NCBI GenBank assembly: GCA_958438515.1
Contig: CAUBRZ010000001.1
Location: 1-64,000 of the forward strand
Length of the DNA: 64,000 nucleotides
DNA from: an uncultured Clostridium sp.
Lineage (GTDB): Bacteria; Bacillota; Clostridia; TANB77; CAG-508
Reading direction: 5' to 3'
The notes under the pieces are model-generated. The model was not told the DNA's origin and ran no database searches. It saw only the letters and a list, made by a program, of their open reading frames with translations. The position numbers and the translations under genes are program-made. This document shows positions 1 to 11,447 of this stretch, one piece after another. Position 1 is the first letter of the stretch. Each line of letters starts with the position of its first letter.

Positions 1-53
1 ACAAGTAATTTAATAAATAAAAAAGTAATAATAAACACAATTAAAAAGATAGT

Positions 54-83
54 AACAAAAGCCTAGAAATAGGTTTTTGTTGT
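54..83 (+). terminator. Intrinsic terminator of an upstream gene
   Basis: Inverted repeat AAAAGCCTA/TAGGTTTTT with a GAAA loop, followed by a T-rich run. It probably ends a gene lying before the window. Confidence 0.6.
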
Positions 84-149
84 TGTCTTTTTATTAATTA
101 GTTAAAGTAAAAATAGAATACAAATAAAAAATTAAGGGAGGAATTTTTT

Positions 150-605
150 ATGAAAAAAAACGAAAAAATTATGATAGGAATAATAGTAGTAATTACAATA
201 GTTGTACTAATAATAGCATTAAATAGAGAAAATAAAAAAGAAAAACAAGAAGGTACTGAAAATGTAGCACAAGAAGAATTTGTAAATGTATTAGAAGATG
301 GAACAAGATTAAATAAAAGTGACAAATTACATGAAAAGAAAGAATTTGATGGAATGGAGATAACAGATTTCCAATTAACAGAAAAGGATAATGTAACATT
401 ATTATTAGGAACAATAACAAATACATCAAATGAGAAAAAAGGTGGATATCCAGTAAATATAAAAGTAGTAGATAAACAAGGAAATGAAATAATAACAGTA
501 GCAGCATTTTTTGGAGAATTAGAACCAGGACAAAGTACACAATTAAGTACAAGTGCAACATTTGATTATGCAAATGCCTATGACTTTAGTATAACTAAAA
601 AATAG
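150..605 (+). CDS. Membrane-anchored FxLYD-like protein
   Basis: A 151-residue protein with one N-terminal membrane segment (about residues 7-24), a short charged linker and an extracytoplasmic domain. The domain pattern (F-x-L near residue 76, then LLLGTITNTS, then GELEPGQS) resembles the FxLYD or DUF-type beta domains that Firmicutes put on membrane-anchored proteins. The start ATG has a GGGAGG site 8 bases upstream. It lies 12 bases before the pilin-like gene at 618 and is probably cotranscribed. No enzymatic motif is visible. The function is unknown; a cell-envelope role is inferred from topology only. Confidence 0.7.
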   Translation: MKKNEKIMIGIIVVITIVVLIIALNRENKKEKQEGTENVAQEEFVNVLEDGTRLNKSDKLHEKKEFDGMEITDFQLTEKDNVTLLLGTITNTSNEKKGGYPVNIKVVDKQGNEIITVAAFFGELEPGQSTQLSTSATFDYANAYDFSITKK

Positions 606-617
606 AAGGGAAGATAA

Positions 618-2369
618 ATGATGAGGAAAAATTTGAAAAATCAAAAAGGAATAACACTAATAGCATTAGTAGTAACTATAATAATACTTTTAATATTAGC
701 AGGGATAAGTATAGCAACTTTAACAGGAGAAAATGGATTATTAAATAAAGCAAATGTAGCAAAAGAAGAAAGTAAAAAGGCAGAATATAAAGAAGAACTG
801 GAGTTAATAGGACAAGAATTACAAATAGAACAAAAAACAGAAAATTTTGATACTAGAGAATACATGGATAGGTATGAAAAAGAGATAAAAAAAGACAATA
901 GATTTAAAGAACCAAAAAGAATAAATAATGAAACAATAATAGTTACAACCCAAAAAGAAGGGTATGTATATGAAATAACACAAGAAGCAGTGGAATTTAT
1001 AGGAAAAACAGGAGAAACAACACCACCAGATTTAAAACAGAGTGATATAGAAGGAATATGTGACCCAGATGACTGGACAAATGGAGAAGTAAAAGTAACT
1101 GTAAAGGTAAATAACAAAGAATTATCAAAATACACAATACAATATTCATTAGATGGAAAAACAAATTGGAAAACATATACAGAACCAATAACTTTTAAAG
1201 ATAATGGAAGTTTATTTGTAAGACTTCAAAATGAATTATTAGAATTTGGAGGAGCAACAACAATAAATGTAACGAATATAGATAAGATAGCACCTCAAGA
1301 ATTTATACCAACAGTAACAAGTACAATAGGAAAAGGATTAGAAGATGGCACAGGTGCTATAACAATAACAGGATATGCAAAAGATAAAAATGATGAGAAT
1401 AATCAAAATAAATGTAGTGGGGTAAAATATTATTATTTTAAAATAAACAATTCAGATTGGATAAAATATGATGAAAATAGCAATGTAACAACATCATCAC
1501 CAGCAACATATACAGTTACAGGTTTAAATTCAGGAGATAAATGTACTATACAAATGAAAGCAATAGATAAAGCTGGAAATGAGACAATAACAAAACCAAT
1601 TGATAAATATATAGGATATTCTAAAAATGGACTAATAATGCAATATGATGGAATTAAAAATACACGAAGTGGACATAGTAATCAAACAGGACAATGGGAA
1701 GATATTAGTAGCAATAATAATGATTTAGTAAAGTTTGGTGGAGAGTGGCAAGAAGATGGGATTAAATTAAATGGTGAAAATGAATATTTATCTACTAAAG
1801 ATGAAAAAAATCCATTATTTGATAAAGAAGGTGGAACACCAGATATGACAGTTGAGGTTATATCAGAAAAACAGCAAAAATCAACAAACACAATACATCA
1901 GTATGGACAATTATTGTCATTTGGAGGTACAGTAAATATAAAACAGTATATGGATTTATGGTGCATATATTATAAGGATGATACAAGGAAAAGATCATAT
2001 TCTATATATTTATATCCTATGTATGATGATATATCTACTTCAGAACCTAATGTTAGTTATGGTCAAACTAATGCAATTACATATGGAAAAAGTGGAAATA
2101 AGATGTTTTCATATTTAAATAATGTGACAAGAAAAATGGTTTCAGGAACAGATGAGTGTGTTGGTTGGCTTACAAATAAATTTTATTTAGGAAGGGATTA
2201 TAAAGCAGCAACCACAATAGGGGATGACTCAAGTGTAACAGATGGTACAACAGGTACATATTTTTTCAGTGGAATAATAAAATCAGTGAGAGTTTATAAT
2301 AGAGCTTTAGAAGATTGGGAAAGAAATGACAATTATGATACAGATTGTCAGAGATATAATATAAAATAA
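618..2369 (+). CDS. Pilin-like surface protein with C-terminal LamG/concanavalin-type domain
   Basis: The N-terminus has a type IV prepilin-like signature: charged residues, then KGITLIALVV and a hydrophobic helix (about residues 11-34). The canonical Glu at position +5 is absent. A charged helical region follows (to about 100), then an Ig/fibronectin-like part (about 140-325) and a LamG/concanavalin A-like domain from GLIMQYDG (about 335) to the end. The C-terminal part is clearly paralogous to the protein at 18756-20349 (same YDGI, NNNDL, PDMTVEVISEK and KMF-YLNNVTR blocks). A second ATG at 621 is equally possible. Probable role: a surface-exposed adhesin or pseudopilin; the ligand is unknown. 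Confidence 0.7.
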   Translation: MMRKNLKNQKGITLIALVVTIIILLILAGISIATLTGENGLLNKANVAKEESKKAEYKEELELIGQELQIEQKTENFDTREYMDRYEKEIKKDNRFKEPKRINNETIIVTTQKEGYVYEITQEAVEFIGKTGETTPPDLKQSDIEGICDPDDWTNGEVKVTVKVNNKELSKYTIQYSLDGKTNWKTYTEPITFKDNGSLFVRLQNELLEFGGATTINVTNIDKIAPQEFIPTVTSTIGKGLEDGTGAITITGYAKDKNDENNQNKCSGVKYYYFKINNSDWIKYDENSNVTTSSPATYTVTGLNSGDKCTIQMKAIDKAGNETITKPIDKYIGYSKNGLIMQYDGIKNTRSGHSNQTGQWEDISSNNNDLVKFGGEWQEDGIKLNGENEYLSTKDEKNPLFDKEGGTPDMTVEVISEKQQKSTNTIHQYGQLLSFGGTVNIKQYMDLWCIYYKDDTRKRSYSIYLYPMYDDISTSEPNVSYGQTNAITYGKSGNKMFSYLNNVTRKMVSGTDECVGWLTNKFYLGRDYKAATTIGDDSSVTDGTTGTYFFSGIIKSVRVYNRALEDWERNDNYDTDCQRYNIK

Positions 2370-2383
2370 TACAATTAAAAAAG

Positions 2384-2449
2384 AAAAAATGTTCGTAAAA
2401 AGTATTGACAATTTTAAAAATTGAAGATACAATAAATGCGAACATTTTT
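2384..2449. promoter_or_regulatory. recN promoter region flanked by an inverted repeat
   Basis: TTGACA at 2404-2409 is followed by a TACAAT-like -10 near 2429. AAAAAATGTTCG (2384-2395) and CGAACATTTTTT (2438-2449) flank it as an exact inverted repeat about 42 bases apart. The 3' arm followed by T's could serve as a long-loop terminator for the upstream gene. The GTTCG/CGAAC arms also resemble LexA half sites, which is of interest because recN is commonly SOS-controlled. The spacing is not that of a normal LexA box. Confidence 0.45.
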
Positions 2450-2479
2450 TTAGTGCAGAAATATCAAAGGAGGTATAAA

Positions 2480-4111
2480 ATGATAGCAACATTACATATA
2501 AAAAATATAGGAATAATAGAAGATATAAGTATTGATTTAAATCAGGGATTAAATGTATTAACAGGAGAAACAGGTGCAGGGAAAACATTAATAATAGATT
2601 CTTTACAAATAATATCAGGAGGAAGATTTGCAAAAGAAATGATAAGAAAGGGAGAAACAAACTCATTTGTTGAATTATGTATGTATGAACCAGATAATAA
2701 AAAGGCTATAGATGGAAACATTATTGTTTCTAGAGAAATAAATGCAAATGGAAAGAATATGTGTAAGATAAATGGTAGAATGGTGACAGTAACAGAACTA
2801 AAAGAATTCATGTCAGAGTTTATTGAAATACATGGTCAAAATGACAATCAAAATTTATTAGATCAAAAATTACATTTAGAATATTTAGATGGATTTGTAG
2901 GTGAAGAAATAAAAGAAATAAAAGAAGAATATTTAAATCTATATAATCAATATAATATGAAGAAAGAAGAATTAAAAAATAATTTCGGAGATGAAAAAGA
3001 AAGACAAAGAAAATTAGATCTACTAAAATATCAAATAAATGAAATAGAAGTAGCAAAGTTGAAAATAGGTGAAGATGAAGAATTAGAAGAGAAAAGAAAA
3101 ATAATTATGAATTCAGAAAAAATAGCAGATAACCTAAAAATAGCAGATAATTTAATTTCGGAAAACAGTATAGAAAGTATAAGCAGTGCGATAAGAGCAT
3201 TAGAAAAAATAGAATCAATTGATATAAAATATGAAAAGACATCATCAAACCTAAAAAATATTTATTATGAATTACAAGAATTATCAAGAGATATAAATGG
3301 GTATTCTAAAGATATATTTTTTGATGAAGAAGAAAGAAATTATATAGAAGAAAGACTAAATTTAATTCATCAATTAAAAAGAAAATATGGGAATACAATA
3401 CAAGAAATTTTAGAATATCAAGGAGAAATAAAAAAACAGACAGAACAAATAGAAAATTTAGAAGAATATAATAGTAATCTAAGAAAAGAGATAGAAAAAA
3501 TAAAAGAAAAAATGAATCAAATAGCAAAAGACATACATAGTAAAAGAGTAAAAAAAGCAGAAATATTAGCTAACCAAATAAATGAAGAATTAAAGGAATT
3601 AGAAATGAGAAATGCTAAAATAAATATTCATGTAAATTATTTAGAGGATAAATACTTAAAAACTGGAAAAGATAATGTTGCTTTTTATATTACTACAAAT
3701 ATAGGAGAGAGCCAGAAAGAATTATCTAAAATAGCATCAGGAGGAGAAATGTCAAGAACAATGCTTGCAATAAAAAAAGTATTAGCAGATACTGACAAAA
3801 CTTCAGTATTAGTATTTGATGAAATTGATACAGGAATTAGTGGGAAAGCAGCAAATGCTGTAGCAAAAAAATTAAAAGCTATTGCTAAAAAACACCAAGT
3901 AATGTGTATATCTCATTTACCTAATATTGCAGCTACAGCAGATTATAATTACTTTATAAGTAAAGAGATTAAAGATAAGAGAACAAAAACGCAAATTAGA
4001 TTGCTAGAAGAAAATGAAGTTATACAGGAAATTGCTAGAATTTCTTCAGGCGAAATCAATGAGATTACCTTAAAATACGCTGAAGAATTACGAAGTAAAA
4101 AAGCATCATAA
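2480..4111 (+). CDS. recN: DNA repair protein RecN
   Basis: A 543-residue SMC-like ATPase for double-strand break repair. Visible: Walker A GETGAGKT at residues 29-36, a long central coiled coil rich in Glu/Lys (about 150-370), the ABC signature SGGEMSR and Walker B LVFDEIDTGISG. The length matches the family. The start at 2480 is chosen because GGAGG lies just upstream and MIATLHIKNIGII is the family's usual N-terminus; an upstream in-frame TTG at 2405 falls in the promoter. It is monocistronic, with a terminator at 4133-4160. Confidence 0.95.
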   Translation: MIATLHIKNIGIIEDISIDLNQGLNVLTGETGAGKTLIIDSLQIISGGRFAKEMIRKGETNSFVELCMYEPDNKKAIDGNIIVSREINANGKNMCKINGRMVTVTELKEFMSEFIEIHGQNDNQNLLDQKLHLEYLDGFVGEEIKEIKEEYLNLYNQYNMKKEELKNNFGDEKERQRKLDLLKYQINEIEVAKLKIGEDEELEEKRKIIMNSEKIADNLKIADNLISENSIESISSAIRALEKIESIDIKYEKTSSNLKNIYYELQELSRDINGYSKDIFFDEEERNYIEERLNLIHQLKRKYGNTIQEILEYQGEIKKQTEQIENLEEYNSNLRKEIEKIKEKMNQIAKDIHSKRVKKAEILANQINEELKELEMRNAKINIHVNYLEDKYLKTGKDNVAFYITTNIGESQKELSKIASGGEMSRTMLAIKKVLADTDKTSVLVFDEIDTGISGKAANAVAKKLKAIAKKHQVMCISHLPNIAATADYNYFISKEIKDKRTKTQIRLLEENEVIQEIARISSGEINEITLKYAEELRSKKAS

Positions 4112-4132
4112 AATAAAGATTAAAAAATATAA

Positions 4133-4160
4133 AGTACCTTTCTTAATGAAAGGTATTTTT
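4133..4160 (+). terminator. Intrinsic terminator after recN
   Basis: TACCTTT/AAAGGTA stem with a 7-base loop followed by a TTTTT run. Confidence 0.75.
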
Positions 4161-4193
4161 AGTGTATAAGAAATCAAAAAGTGTATAAAATAA

Positions 4194-5489
<1,296 letters not shown>

Positions 5490-5496
5490 TAAAAAT

Positions 5497-5532
5497 AAAA
5501 GGTCATTTGAGTTAATTTCAAATGACCTTTTG
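5497..5532. terminator. Bidirectional terminator between eno and the vWA gene
   Basis: AAAAGGTCATTTGA and its complement TCAAATGACCTTTT form a long perfect stem with A/T flanks on both sides, serving two convergent genes. Confidence 0.8.
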
Positions 5533-5534
5533 TG

Positions 5535-6891
5535 TTATTTCATTTTATTATTAATTATAGTTAGTTTTACAATTGAGAAAATTAAAAGTCCAATAGCTAC
5601 TGTTGCAGATATAATAAGAAATGTAGTCAATCCAGCTTTTGGTAAAGTTGCAGGTGGTTCAGTAAGTTTTAATTTTGGAGAAATATCAGATGTTTTTGAT
5701 TGTTCTTTTTCTTCAAAATCTTTATAAGTAATATCTACTTTCTCATTAGTGTTTATAATTTTATTTACAATACTGTCATCAAAATTTCTTTTTAATTTAA
5801 GTTTATATTGTACAGTTGCAGTTTCACCGTTAGAAAGTTCTGGAATTGTCCAAGTAATAGAATTATTTTCCTTATTAATATTTGCTGAAATATTTCCTAT
5901 ATTTGCTTCACTTACATATGCAAAATCGAAATTATTAATAATTTCTTCAGGGAAGTAATCAACAATTGTTATATCTTTATAAGTCTTTTTTATTGGTAAT
6001 AAAGAATTGTAAATATCTTGGGTAATAGTTTGTTCTATTTTATCATCAGTAACATAGTAAAAGTTTCCAGCAGTAGGGTTTGTACTTGTCCCAAAAGTTG
6101 CTTCAATGATTTGTTTATAAGTTTTGTCTCCAATTGCTATTCCATCTTCATTTTTTATTTTTGTTAACATTGTATTAACTAAAACTCCAGTTTTTTCAAT
6201 ATTTTTTAAACTTTCTTTTGTTTGATTTATTACCTCATCTGAAAAATAGTTGTATTTTGTATTTCCATCAGGTGGAATAGCTACATTAGGAATTCCGTCT
6301 GTTAATATAATCATATATTTTTTATTATCAGTTTTTGTAAATTGTTTACTTGCTAAAGATAATCCGAGCTTCTAGATTAGTTCTAGGTCCAGTTGTTTGA
6401 ATATTAAAAATAGCATTAGTTAAAGAGTTAACATCATTACTTAGACCAGAAACAATTTTAGCATCTTCTTCAGTTCCTTCTTCTTCATCACTTTTTGTTG
6501 AAAAGCTAACAATTCCTATTTTTAATTTATCATTATTTTCTAAAAGATTAGTTATTAAAGTATTTGCAGCATTAAAAATTAATTCTTTTCTAGTTTTTCC
6601 TTCTACAGTACTAGATTCAGTCATACTAGCAGAATCATCCATTACAATTATAAGTTCACCAGTTGGTTTTTCGGCTTCTTCTCCATTTGTTACTTGCAAT
6701 TGTAAAGTAACTTCTTTATTTGCTAAATCTTTTGAAACTAATTTCTTTTCAAATTTTGAATTATTTCCTAATTCAATAGTGCAAACAGGTTCTTCTACGA
6801 CACTCATATTTACAGTAGTGTAAGATGCAAAAGATAAGTTTGCAAGTAAAATACACATTAAAAATGTTACAATAAAAATTTTCTTCTTCAT
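5535..6891 (-). CDS. Sortase-anchored von Willebrand factor A protein, frame interrupted at CGG
   Basis: Read through one +1 junction this is a 451-residue surface protein. It has a signal peptide (about 1-25, MKKKIFIVTFL), a vWA domain with the MIDAS motif DDSAS, a beta-rich stalk and a C-terminal LPKAG sortase-like motif followed by a hydrophobic helix and the basic tail NNKMK. Two frames (6891-6364 and 6365-5535) join if the C of zero-frame CGG at 6366 is skipped, giving TNLEA-GLSLAS, which fits vWA domains. The second ATG (6891) is chosen because GGAG is too close to the ATG at 6900. Without recoding it would be a 179-residue truncated protein. Role: probable adhesin or pilus-type surface protein. 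Confidence 0.75.
6363..6366 (-). other. +1 recoding site CGGA, vWA protein residue 176
   Basis: Zero frame reads GCT-CGG-ATT and meets a TAA six codons later. Skipping the C gives GCT-GGA-TTA (Ala-Gly-Leu), which continues the vWA domain to the LPKAG end. Both frames are open up to and from this point. Confidence 0.7.
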
Positions 6892-6992
6892 ATAAATCAT
6901 TCTCTCCTTTATTTAATTATTTCCTATATCAAATATTTTAACACAACTTTTAAATTTTACGCAATGTTTTTGGTAAAAAAATTAAAAATCTC

Positions 6993-7021
6993 TTGAATAA
7001 AAAGGAAAAATATGCTAAAAT
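6993..7021 (+). promoter_or_regulatory. Promoter of the pheST T-box operon
   Basis: TTGAAT at 6993-6998 and TAAAAT at 7016-7021 with 17-base spacing, just upstream of the T-box leader. Confidence 0.6.
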
Positions 7022-7027
7022 GAAAAA

Positions 7028-7285
7028 AGTAAAATAAATAAACCAATTAAAAAGCAAAGTATATATATTAAGAAAATGGTTATAGAGAAAATGACCTAGG
7101 TTGGAAGTCATTTACATTTGATATATAGAAATTTCACTTTTTAGGTCTTTTTCTGAAATAAAGTAGGTAAAAGCGGTTGGACCGTTAAAACTTAAATGAG
7201 GTTAGTTAAATCTAATAAAATTAGGTGGTACCACGAAAGATAAACCATTTCGTCCTATATAAGTAGGAGAAGTGGTTTTTTAGAT
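7028..7285 (+). promoter_or_regulatory. T-box riboswitch (probably tRNA-Phe sensing)
   Basis: The conserved T-box core AGGTGGTACCACG lies at 7223-7235. It is followed by a terminator whose arms are AAACCATTTCGTCCTA and TAGGAGAAGTGGTTTTTT (7242-7281). Upstream, a long Stem I-like structure carries a candidate specifier TTC (Phe) at about 7133-7135. The genes downstream are pheS and pheT, which agrees with a Phe specifier. Uncharged tRNA-Phe would stabilise the antiterminator and turn on the operon. Confidence 0.92.
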
Positions 7286-7330
7286 GTAAAATTAAATTTT
7301 AAATAAAATTTGATAAAGGATGTTGATAAA

Positions 7331-7594
7331 ATGAATAAAGATAAATGTTTAGAATATTATTTAGATTCTAGAATATATAACCTAGAGGAAGTTCAAAAAA
7401 ACATAGAAAAAACAAAGCAAGAATTTCCTAAAAAAGAGATAAAAGTTAATATTTCTATGAATCAATATGGAATGTATATTATTACATTTTATTTTGAAAA
7501 TAAAAAAATGAAAAAGACAAAAAAGAGATTAGAAAAATATTATGGTAATAACTATGGGAAATATAAAACAACCCAAATTTATAAGCCATATTAA
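7331..7594 (+). CDS. Small protein of unknown function, first gene of the Phe T-box operon
   Basis: 87 residues, charged (many Lys, Glu, Tyr), with no signal or membrane segment. The ATG at 7331 is chosen because AAAGGA lies about 10 bases upstream; a TTG at 7310 in frame has no site. It is the first gene after the T-box and ends 26 bases before pheS, so its expression should follow Phe-tRNA charging. I recognise no family. The pattern of alternating charged strands (KEIKVNISMNQYGMYIITFYF) suggests a small alpha/beta fold. Confidence 0.65.
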   Translation: MNKDKCLEYYLDSRIYNLEEVQKNIEKTKQEFPKKEIKVNISMNQYGMYIITFYFENKKMKKTKKRLEKYYGNNYGKYKTTQIYKPY

Positions 7595-7620
7595 ATATAA
7601 AAAGTAAAAGGAGCAAATAT

Positions 7621-8640
7621 ATGAAAGAAGAAATTTTAAAAATCAAGGAAAATTCACTACAAGATATAAAAAAATGTGAAGACTTAAAACAATTAACTGA
7701 TGTAAAGGTAAAATATCTTGGGAAAAAAGGTGAACTAACAGCATTATTAAGAGGAATGGGAAGTTTGAGTGCAGAAGAAAGACCAATAATTGGTGGTTTA
7801 GTTAATGAGTTAAGAGATGAATTGAATGAGAAAATCGAAGAAAAGCAAAAAGAATTAAAAAGAAAAGAATTATTAAAAAAACTAGAAACAGAAAATATAG
7901 ATGTGACAGAACCAAGTAAAAAAACAAATATAGGTTCTTTTCATCCAATTACACAAATAATAAATGAAGTAGAAGAAATATTTTTGGGAATGGGATATGA
8001 AATAGCAGATGGACCAGAAGTAGAAAAAGCAATATATAATTTTGATAAATTAAATACACCACCTGATCATCCTGCAAGAGATATACAAGATACATTTTAT
8101 ATCACATCAGATATAGTACTAAGAAGTCAAACATCACCAGTACAAGCAAGAGTAATGGAAAATAAAAAACCACCAATAAAAATTATATGTCCAGGAGCAG
8201 TATATCGTTCAGATAGTGTTGATAGCACACATTCACCAGTTTTTCATCAAATTGAAGGATTAGTTATAGATAAAAATATTTCTATGACAGATTTGAAAGG
8301 TACTTTAGAAATGTTTGCGAAAAAATGTCTAGGGGCAAATACAAAAATAAGATTTAGACCACATCATTTTCCTTTTACTGAGCCAAGTGCAGAAGCAGAT
8401 GTGTCATGCTTTGTATGTGGAGGAAAAGGATGCAGAGTATGTAAAGAAGAAGGTTGGATAGAGCTTTTAGGTTGTGGAATGGTACACCCTAATGTATTGA
8501 AAAATTGTGGAATAGACCCAGAAGAATATTCAGGATTTGCATTTGGATTTGGAGTGGAAAGAATTGCTATGGCAAAATTTGGAATTGATGATATGAGGTT
8601 ACTATTTGAAAATGATGTAAGATTCTTGAAACAATTTTAG
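7621..8640 (+). CDS. pheS: Phenylalanyl-tRNA synthetase alpha subunit
   Basis: 339 residues, the catalytic subunit of the heterotetrameric class II enzyme that charges tRNA-Phe in the cytoplasm. An N-terminal coiled coil (about 1-90) is followed by the catalytic domain, with GFHPI-type entry (GSFHPITQI), LLRSQTSPVQ-like LRSQTSPVQAR, the FRPHHFPFTEPSAE motif and the C-terminal GFGVERIAMAKFGI class II motif 3. Length and order are normal. AAAGGAG lies 8 bases upstream of the ATG. It lies in the T-box operon with pheT downstream. Confidence 0.97.
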   Translation: MKEEILKIKENSLQDIKKCEDLKQLTDVKVKYLGKKGELTALLRGMGSLSAEERPIIGGLVNELRDELNEKIEEKQKELKRKELLKKLETENIDVTEPSKKTNIGSFHPITQIINEVEEIFLGMGYEIADGPEVEKAIYNFDKLNTPPDHPARDIQDTFYITSDIVLRSQTSPVQARVMENKKPPIKIICPGAVYRSDSVDSTHSPVFHQIEGLVIDKNISMTDLKGTLEMFAKKCLGANTKIRFRPHHFPFTEPSAEADVSCFVCGGKGCRVCKEEGWIELLGCGMVHPNVLKNCGIDPEEYSGFAFGFGVERIAMAKFGIDDMRLLFENDVRFLKQF

Positions 8641-8712
8641 AATAAATTAAAATATATAAATAAAGTAAAAAAATTGATTAAAAATTTAATTGATTGAAGG
8701 AGTGTTGAAATA

Positions 8713-9021
8713 ATGGGATTGTTTAGTAGAGGCAAAAATAAAGTCTATTCTTTTGAGGAAGCAAAAAGATTAATGCAAACAAAAAAATATGAAAGGTATA
8801 TACCAGTACCAGTAGAGGGAAATAAAGATGGATATAGGTTATTACTAGAAGAACCACTATTAAAAAGAGAAAGAGAAGCAAGGGACAACAAAAGGAAAAT
8901 AAAAGAAGAAAAGGTACAATTTATGAACAGGATTAATGAAAATGGAGCATATATAAATTTAAATATTAATACTAAAAATTTTTCAACGGAAAAACAACCA
9001 CAAGAAGAATATATAAGATAG
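8713..9021 (+). CDS. Small unknown protein between pheS and pheT
   Basis: 102 residues, highly charged, starting MGLFSRGKNKVYSFEEA, with no membrane segment or signal. It has a GGAG site and sits 72 bases after pheS and 22 before pheT, so it is transcribed under the Phe T-box. No family is recognised. The centre (RYIPVPVEGNKDGYRLLLEEP) could be a small beta domain followed by a basic helix. pheS and pheT are normally adjacent, so this insertion is unusual. Confidence 0.65.
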   Translation: MGLFSRGKNKVYSFEEAKRLMQTKKYERYIPVPVEGNKDGYRLLLEEPLLKREREARDNKRKIKEEKVQFMNRINENGAYINLNINTKNFSTEKQPQEEYIR

Positions 9022-9043
9022 ATTTAAGTAGAAGGAGAGTAAA

Positions 9044-11447
9044 ATGAAAGCAAGTATTGAATGGTTAAAAGATTACAGTGACATTGACATAGATAGTGTA
9101 AAATTAGGAGATATTCTAACAATGACAGGCTCTAAAGTAGAAACAATAGAACAAAAAGGGAATGATATAAAAAATGTTGTTGTAGGAAAAATATTAGAAA
9201 TAAAAAAACATGAAGATTCAGATCATTTAGTAGTAACACAAGTTGATTTAGGAAATGAAAAAGTTCAAATAGTAACAGGAGCAGATAATATAAAAGTAGG
9301 AGATATTGTTCCAATTGCAAAAGATGGTTCAGAATTACCAGGAGACATAAAAATAAAAAAGGGAATGTTAAGAGGAGTAGAATCATGTGGGATGATGTGC
9401 TCTGTTGGAGAGCTTGGGTTAGATATAAATGATTATCCTGGACAAATCGAACATGGAATTATGATTTTAGACAAAAAATTAGAAAAAGAGATAGGAAAAG
9501 ATATTGTAGAAGTGTTAAATCTAAAAGAAGACATTATTGACTTTGAAATCACACCTAATAGACCAGATTGTCTATCTATAGAAGGTTTAGGGAGAGAAGT
9601 GGCAGTATCTACACGGAAAAAAATTTAAAAATCCAAGAAAAAATATTGACGAGCTAAAAATAGAAGATAAAAAAGAAATAGAAGGACTAAGTGTAGATGT
9701 AGAAGCACCAGATTTATGTTATAGATATATTGCAAGAGTAGTAAAAAATGTTAAAATAGGTCCATCACCAGAATGGATGGTAAGAAGACTAAAAGCTTGT
9801 GGCATAAGAAGTATCAATAATATAGTAGATATAACAAATTACGTTATGTTAGAAATGGGAGGACCATTGCATGCTTTTGATATTAACTCTATAGAGGGAA
9901 AACATATAATTGTAAGACGTGCGAAAAAAGGTGAAGAAATAACAACTTTAGATGAACAAAAAAGGATTTTAGATGAAGATGATTTAGTTATAGCTGATAA
10001 TAGTAAACCAGTAGCAATTGCAGGTGTTATGGGAGGATTAAATTCAGAAATTGAAAAAGATACAAAAACAATTGTATTTGAATCAGCAGTATTTTATGGA
10101 GGAGCTATTAGAAAAACAGCAAAAAAAGTAGGATTAAGAACAGAAAGTTCTTCAAGATTTGAAAAAGGATTATCTTCTGAAAATGCATTAAGGACTATAA
10201 ATAGAGCAATTGAATTAGTTGAATTAATAGGTGCAGGAGAAGCAGTTGAGGCTAAAATTGATGTTTATCCAACTAAACAAAAAACTAATAAAATAAAATT
10301 AGATGTAAAGAGAATAAATAATCTATTAGGAACTAACATATCAAAACAAGAAATGATTGATATACTAGAAAAATTAGATATCAAAGTAGAAAATGATGTT
10401 GCAATAGTACCATATTTTAGAATGGATTTAGAATATGTAGCAGATATAGCAGAAGAAATAGTAAGATTTTATGGATATGATAAATTAGAAACTACATTAA
10501 TAAAAGCAGATACAACTTTAGGAATAAAAAATAAAGAACAAAAAATAGAAACTAAAATCAAAGAAGTTTTAGTAAGCAGTGGACTTTCAGAAGTTTATAC
10601 ATATGGATTTGTAAGTATGAAAGATTTAGAAAAATCAAATATAAGTAAAGATTTGATTGAAAAATCAATTACAATAATGAACCCATTAAGCGATGAATAT
10701 AAATTGATGAGACCAACTACAATTCCTAGTATGATGCAAATTCTAGCAACAAATGCAAATTATAAAAATCAAGATGTAAAATTATTTGATATTTCAAGAA
10801 GTTATAAAAATATAAATAATGAAATAGAACAAGGAGAAGTACCATTACAAGAAAATATTTTGACAATTGGAATGTATGGTGATGATACGGATTTTTATAC
10901 TTTAAAAGGATTAATAGAAAATGTATTACAAGCAGCAAGTATAAATAGATATGATATACAAAAACAAAGAGAAAATGAATCATATCATCCTGGTAGATGT
11001 GCAGAAATAAAAGTTGGGATAGACACAATTGCAACTTTTGGAGAAGTACATCCAGAATTATTGGATAATTATGATATTGGAAAAAGAGCTTATTTAGCAG
11101 AAGTTAATATAACAAAACTAGTAAAATATTCAAAGGCAAATAAAAAATATGTAGAAGTTCCAAAATTTCCAGCAGTTGAAAGAGATATTGCAGTAATAGT
11201 TGATGAAATAGTAGAGGTAGGACAAATTGAAAAGATTATTACTAAAAAAGGTAAAAAATTACTAGAAAGTGCAAAATTATTTGATATTTACAGAGATGAA
11301 AAAATAGGAAAAGGTAAAAAAAGTGTTGCTTATGGCTTGATTTTTAGAGATAAAAAGAAAACATTAAGTGACGAAGAAATTAATGCTACAATGAATGATA
11401 TAATAATAGAATTAGAAAAAAATCTACATGCAGAATTAAGAAAGTAA
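9044..11447 (+). CDS. pheT: Phenylalanyl-tRNA synthetase beta subunit, frame interrupted at CGG
   Basis: Read with one +1 event this is an 800-residue, full-length PheT. It contains the N-terminal tRNA-binding EMAP-like domain (HPDADHL variant HEDSDHLVV), the B5 domain, the B3/4 editing domain, the catalytic-like core and the C-terminal FDX-ACB domain ([13 protein letters not shown]). The first frame ends in TAA at 9628. The second runs openly from before 9629 to 11447. They meet at CGG 9614-9616; skipping the C gives Thr-Gly-Lys-Lys. An essential gene cannot simply be a pseudogene, and no second pheT is in the window. Confidence 0.93.
9614..9617 (+). other. +1 recoding site CGGA, PheT residue 191
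   Basis: Zero frame ACA-CGG-AAA hits TAA four codons on. Skipping C gives ACA-GGA-AAA (Thr-Gly-Lys) and restores the family sequence REVAxxTGK. The frame is exact: 190 codons precede the CGG. Confidence 0.8.
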
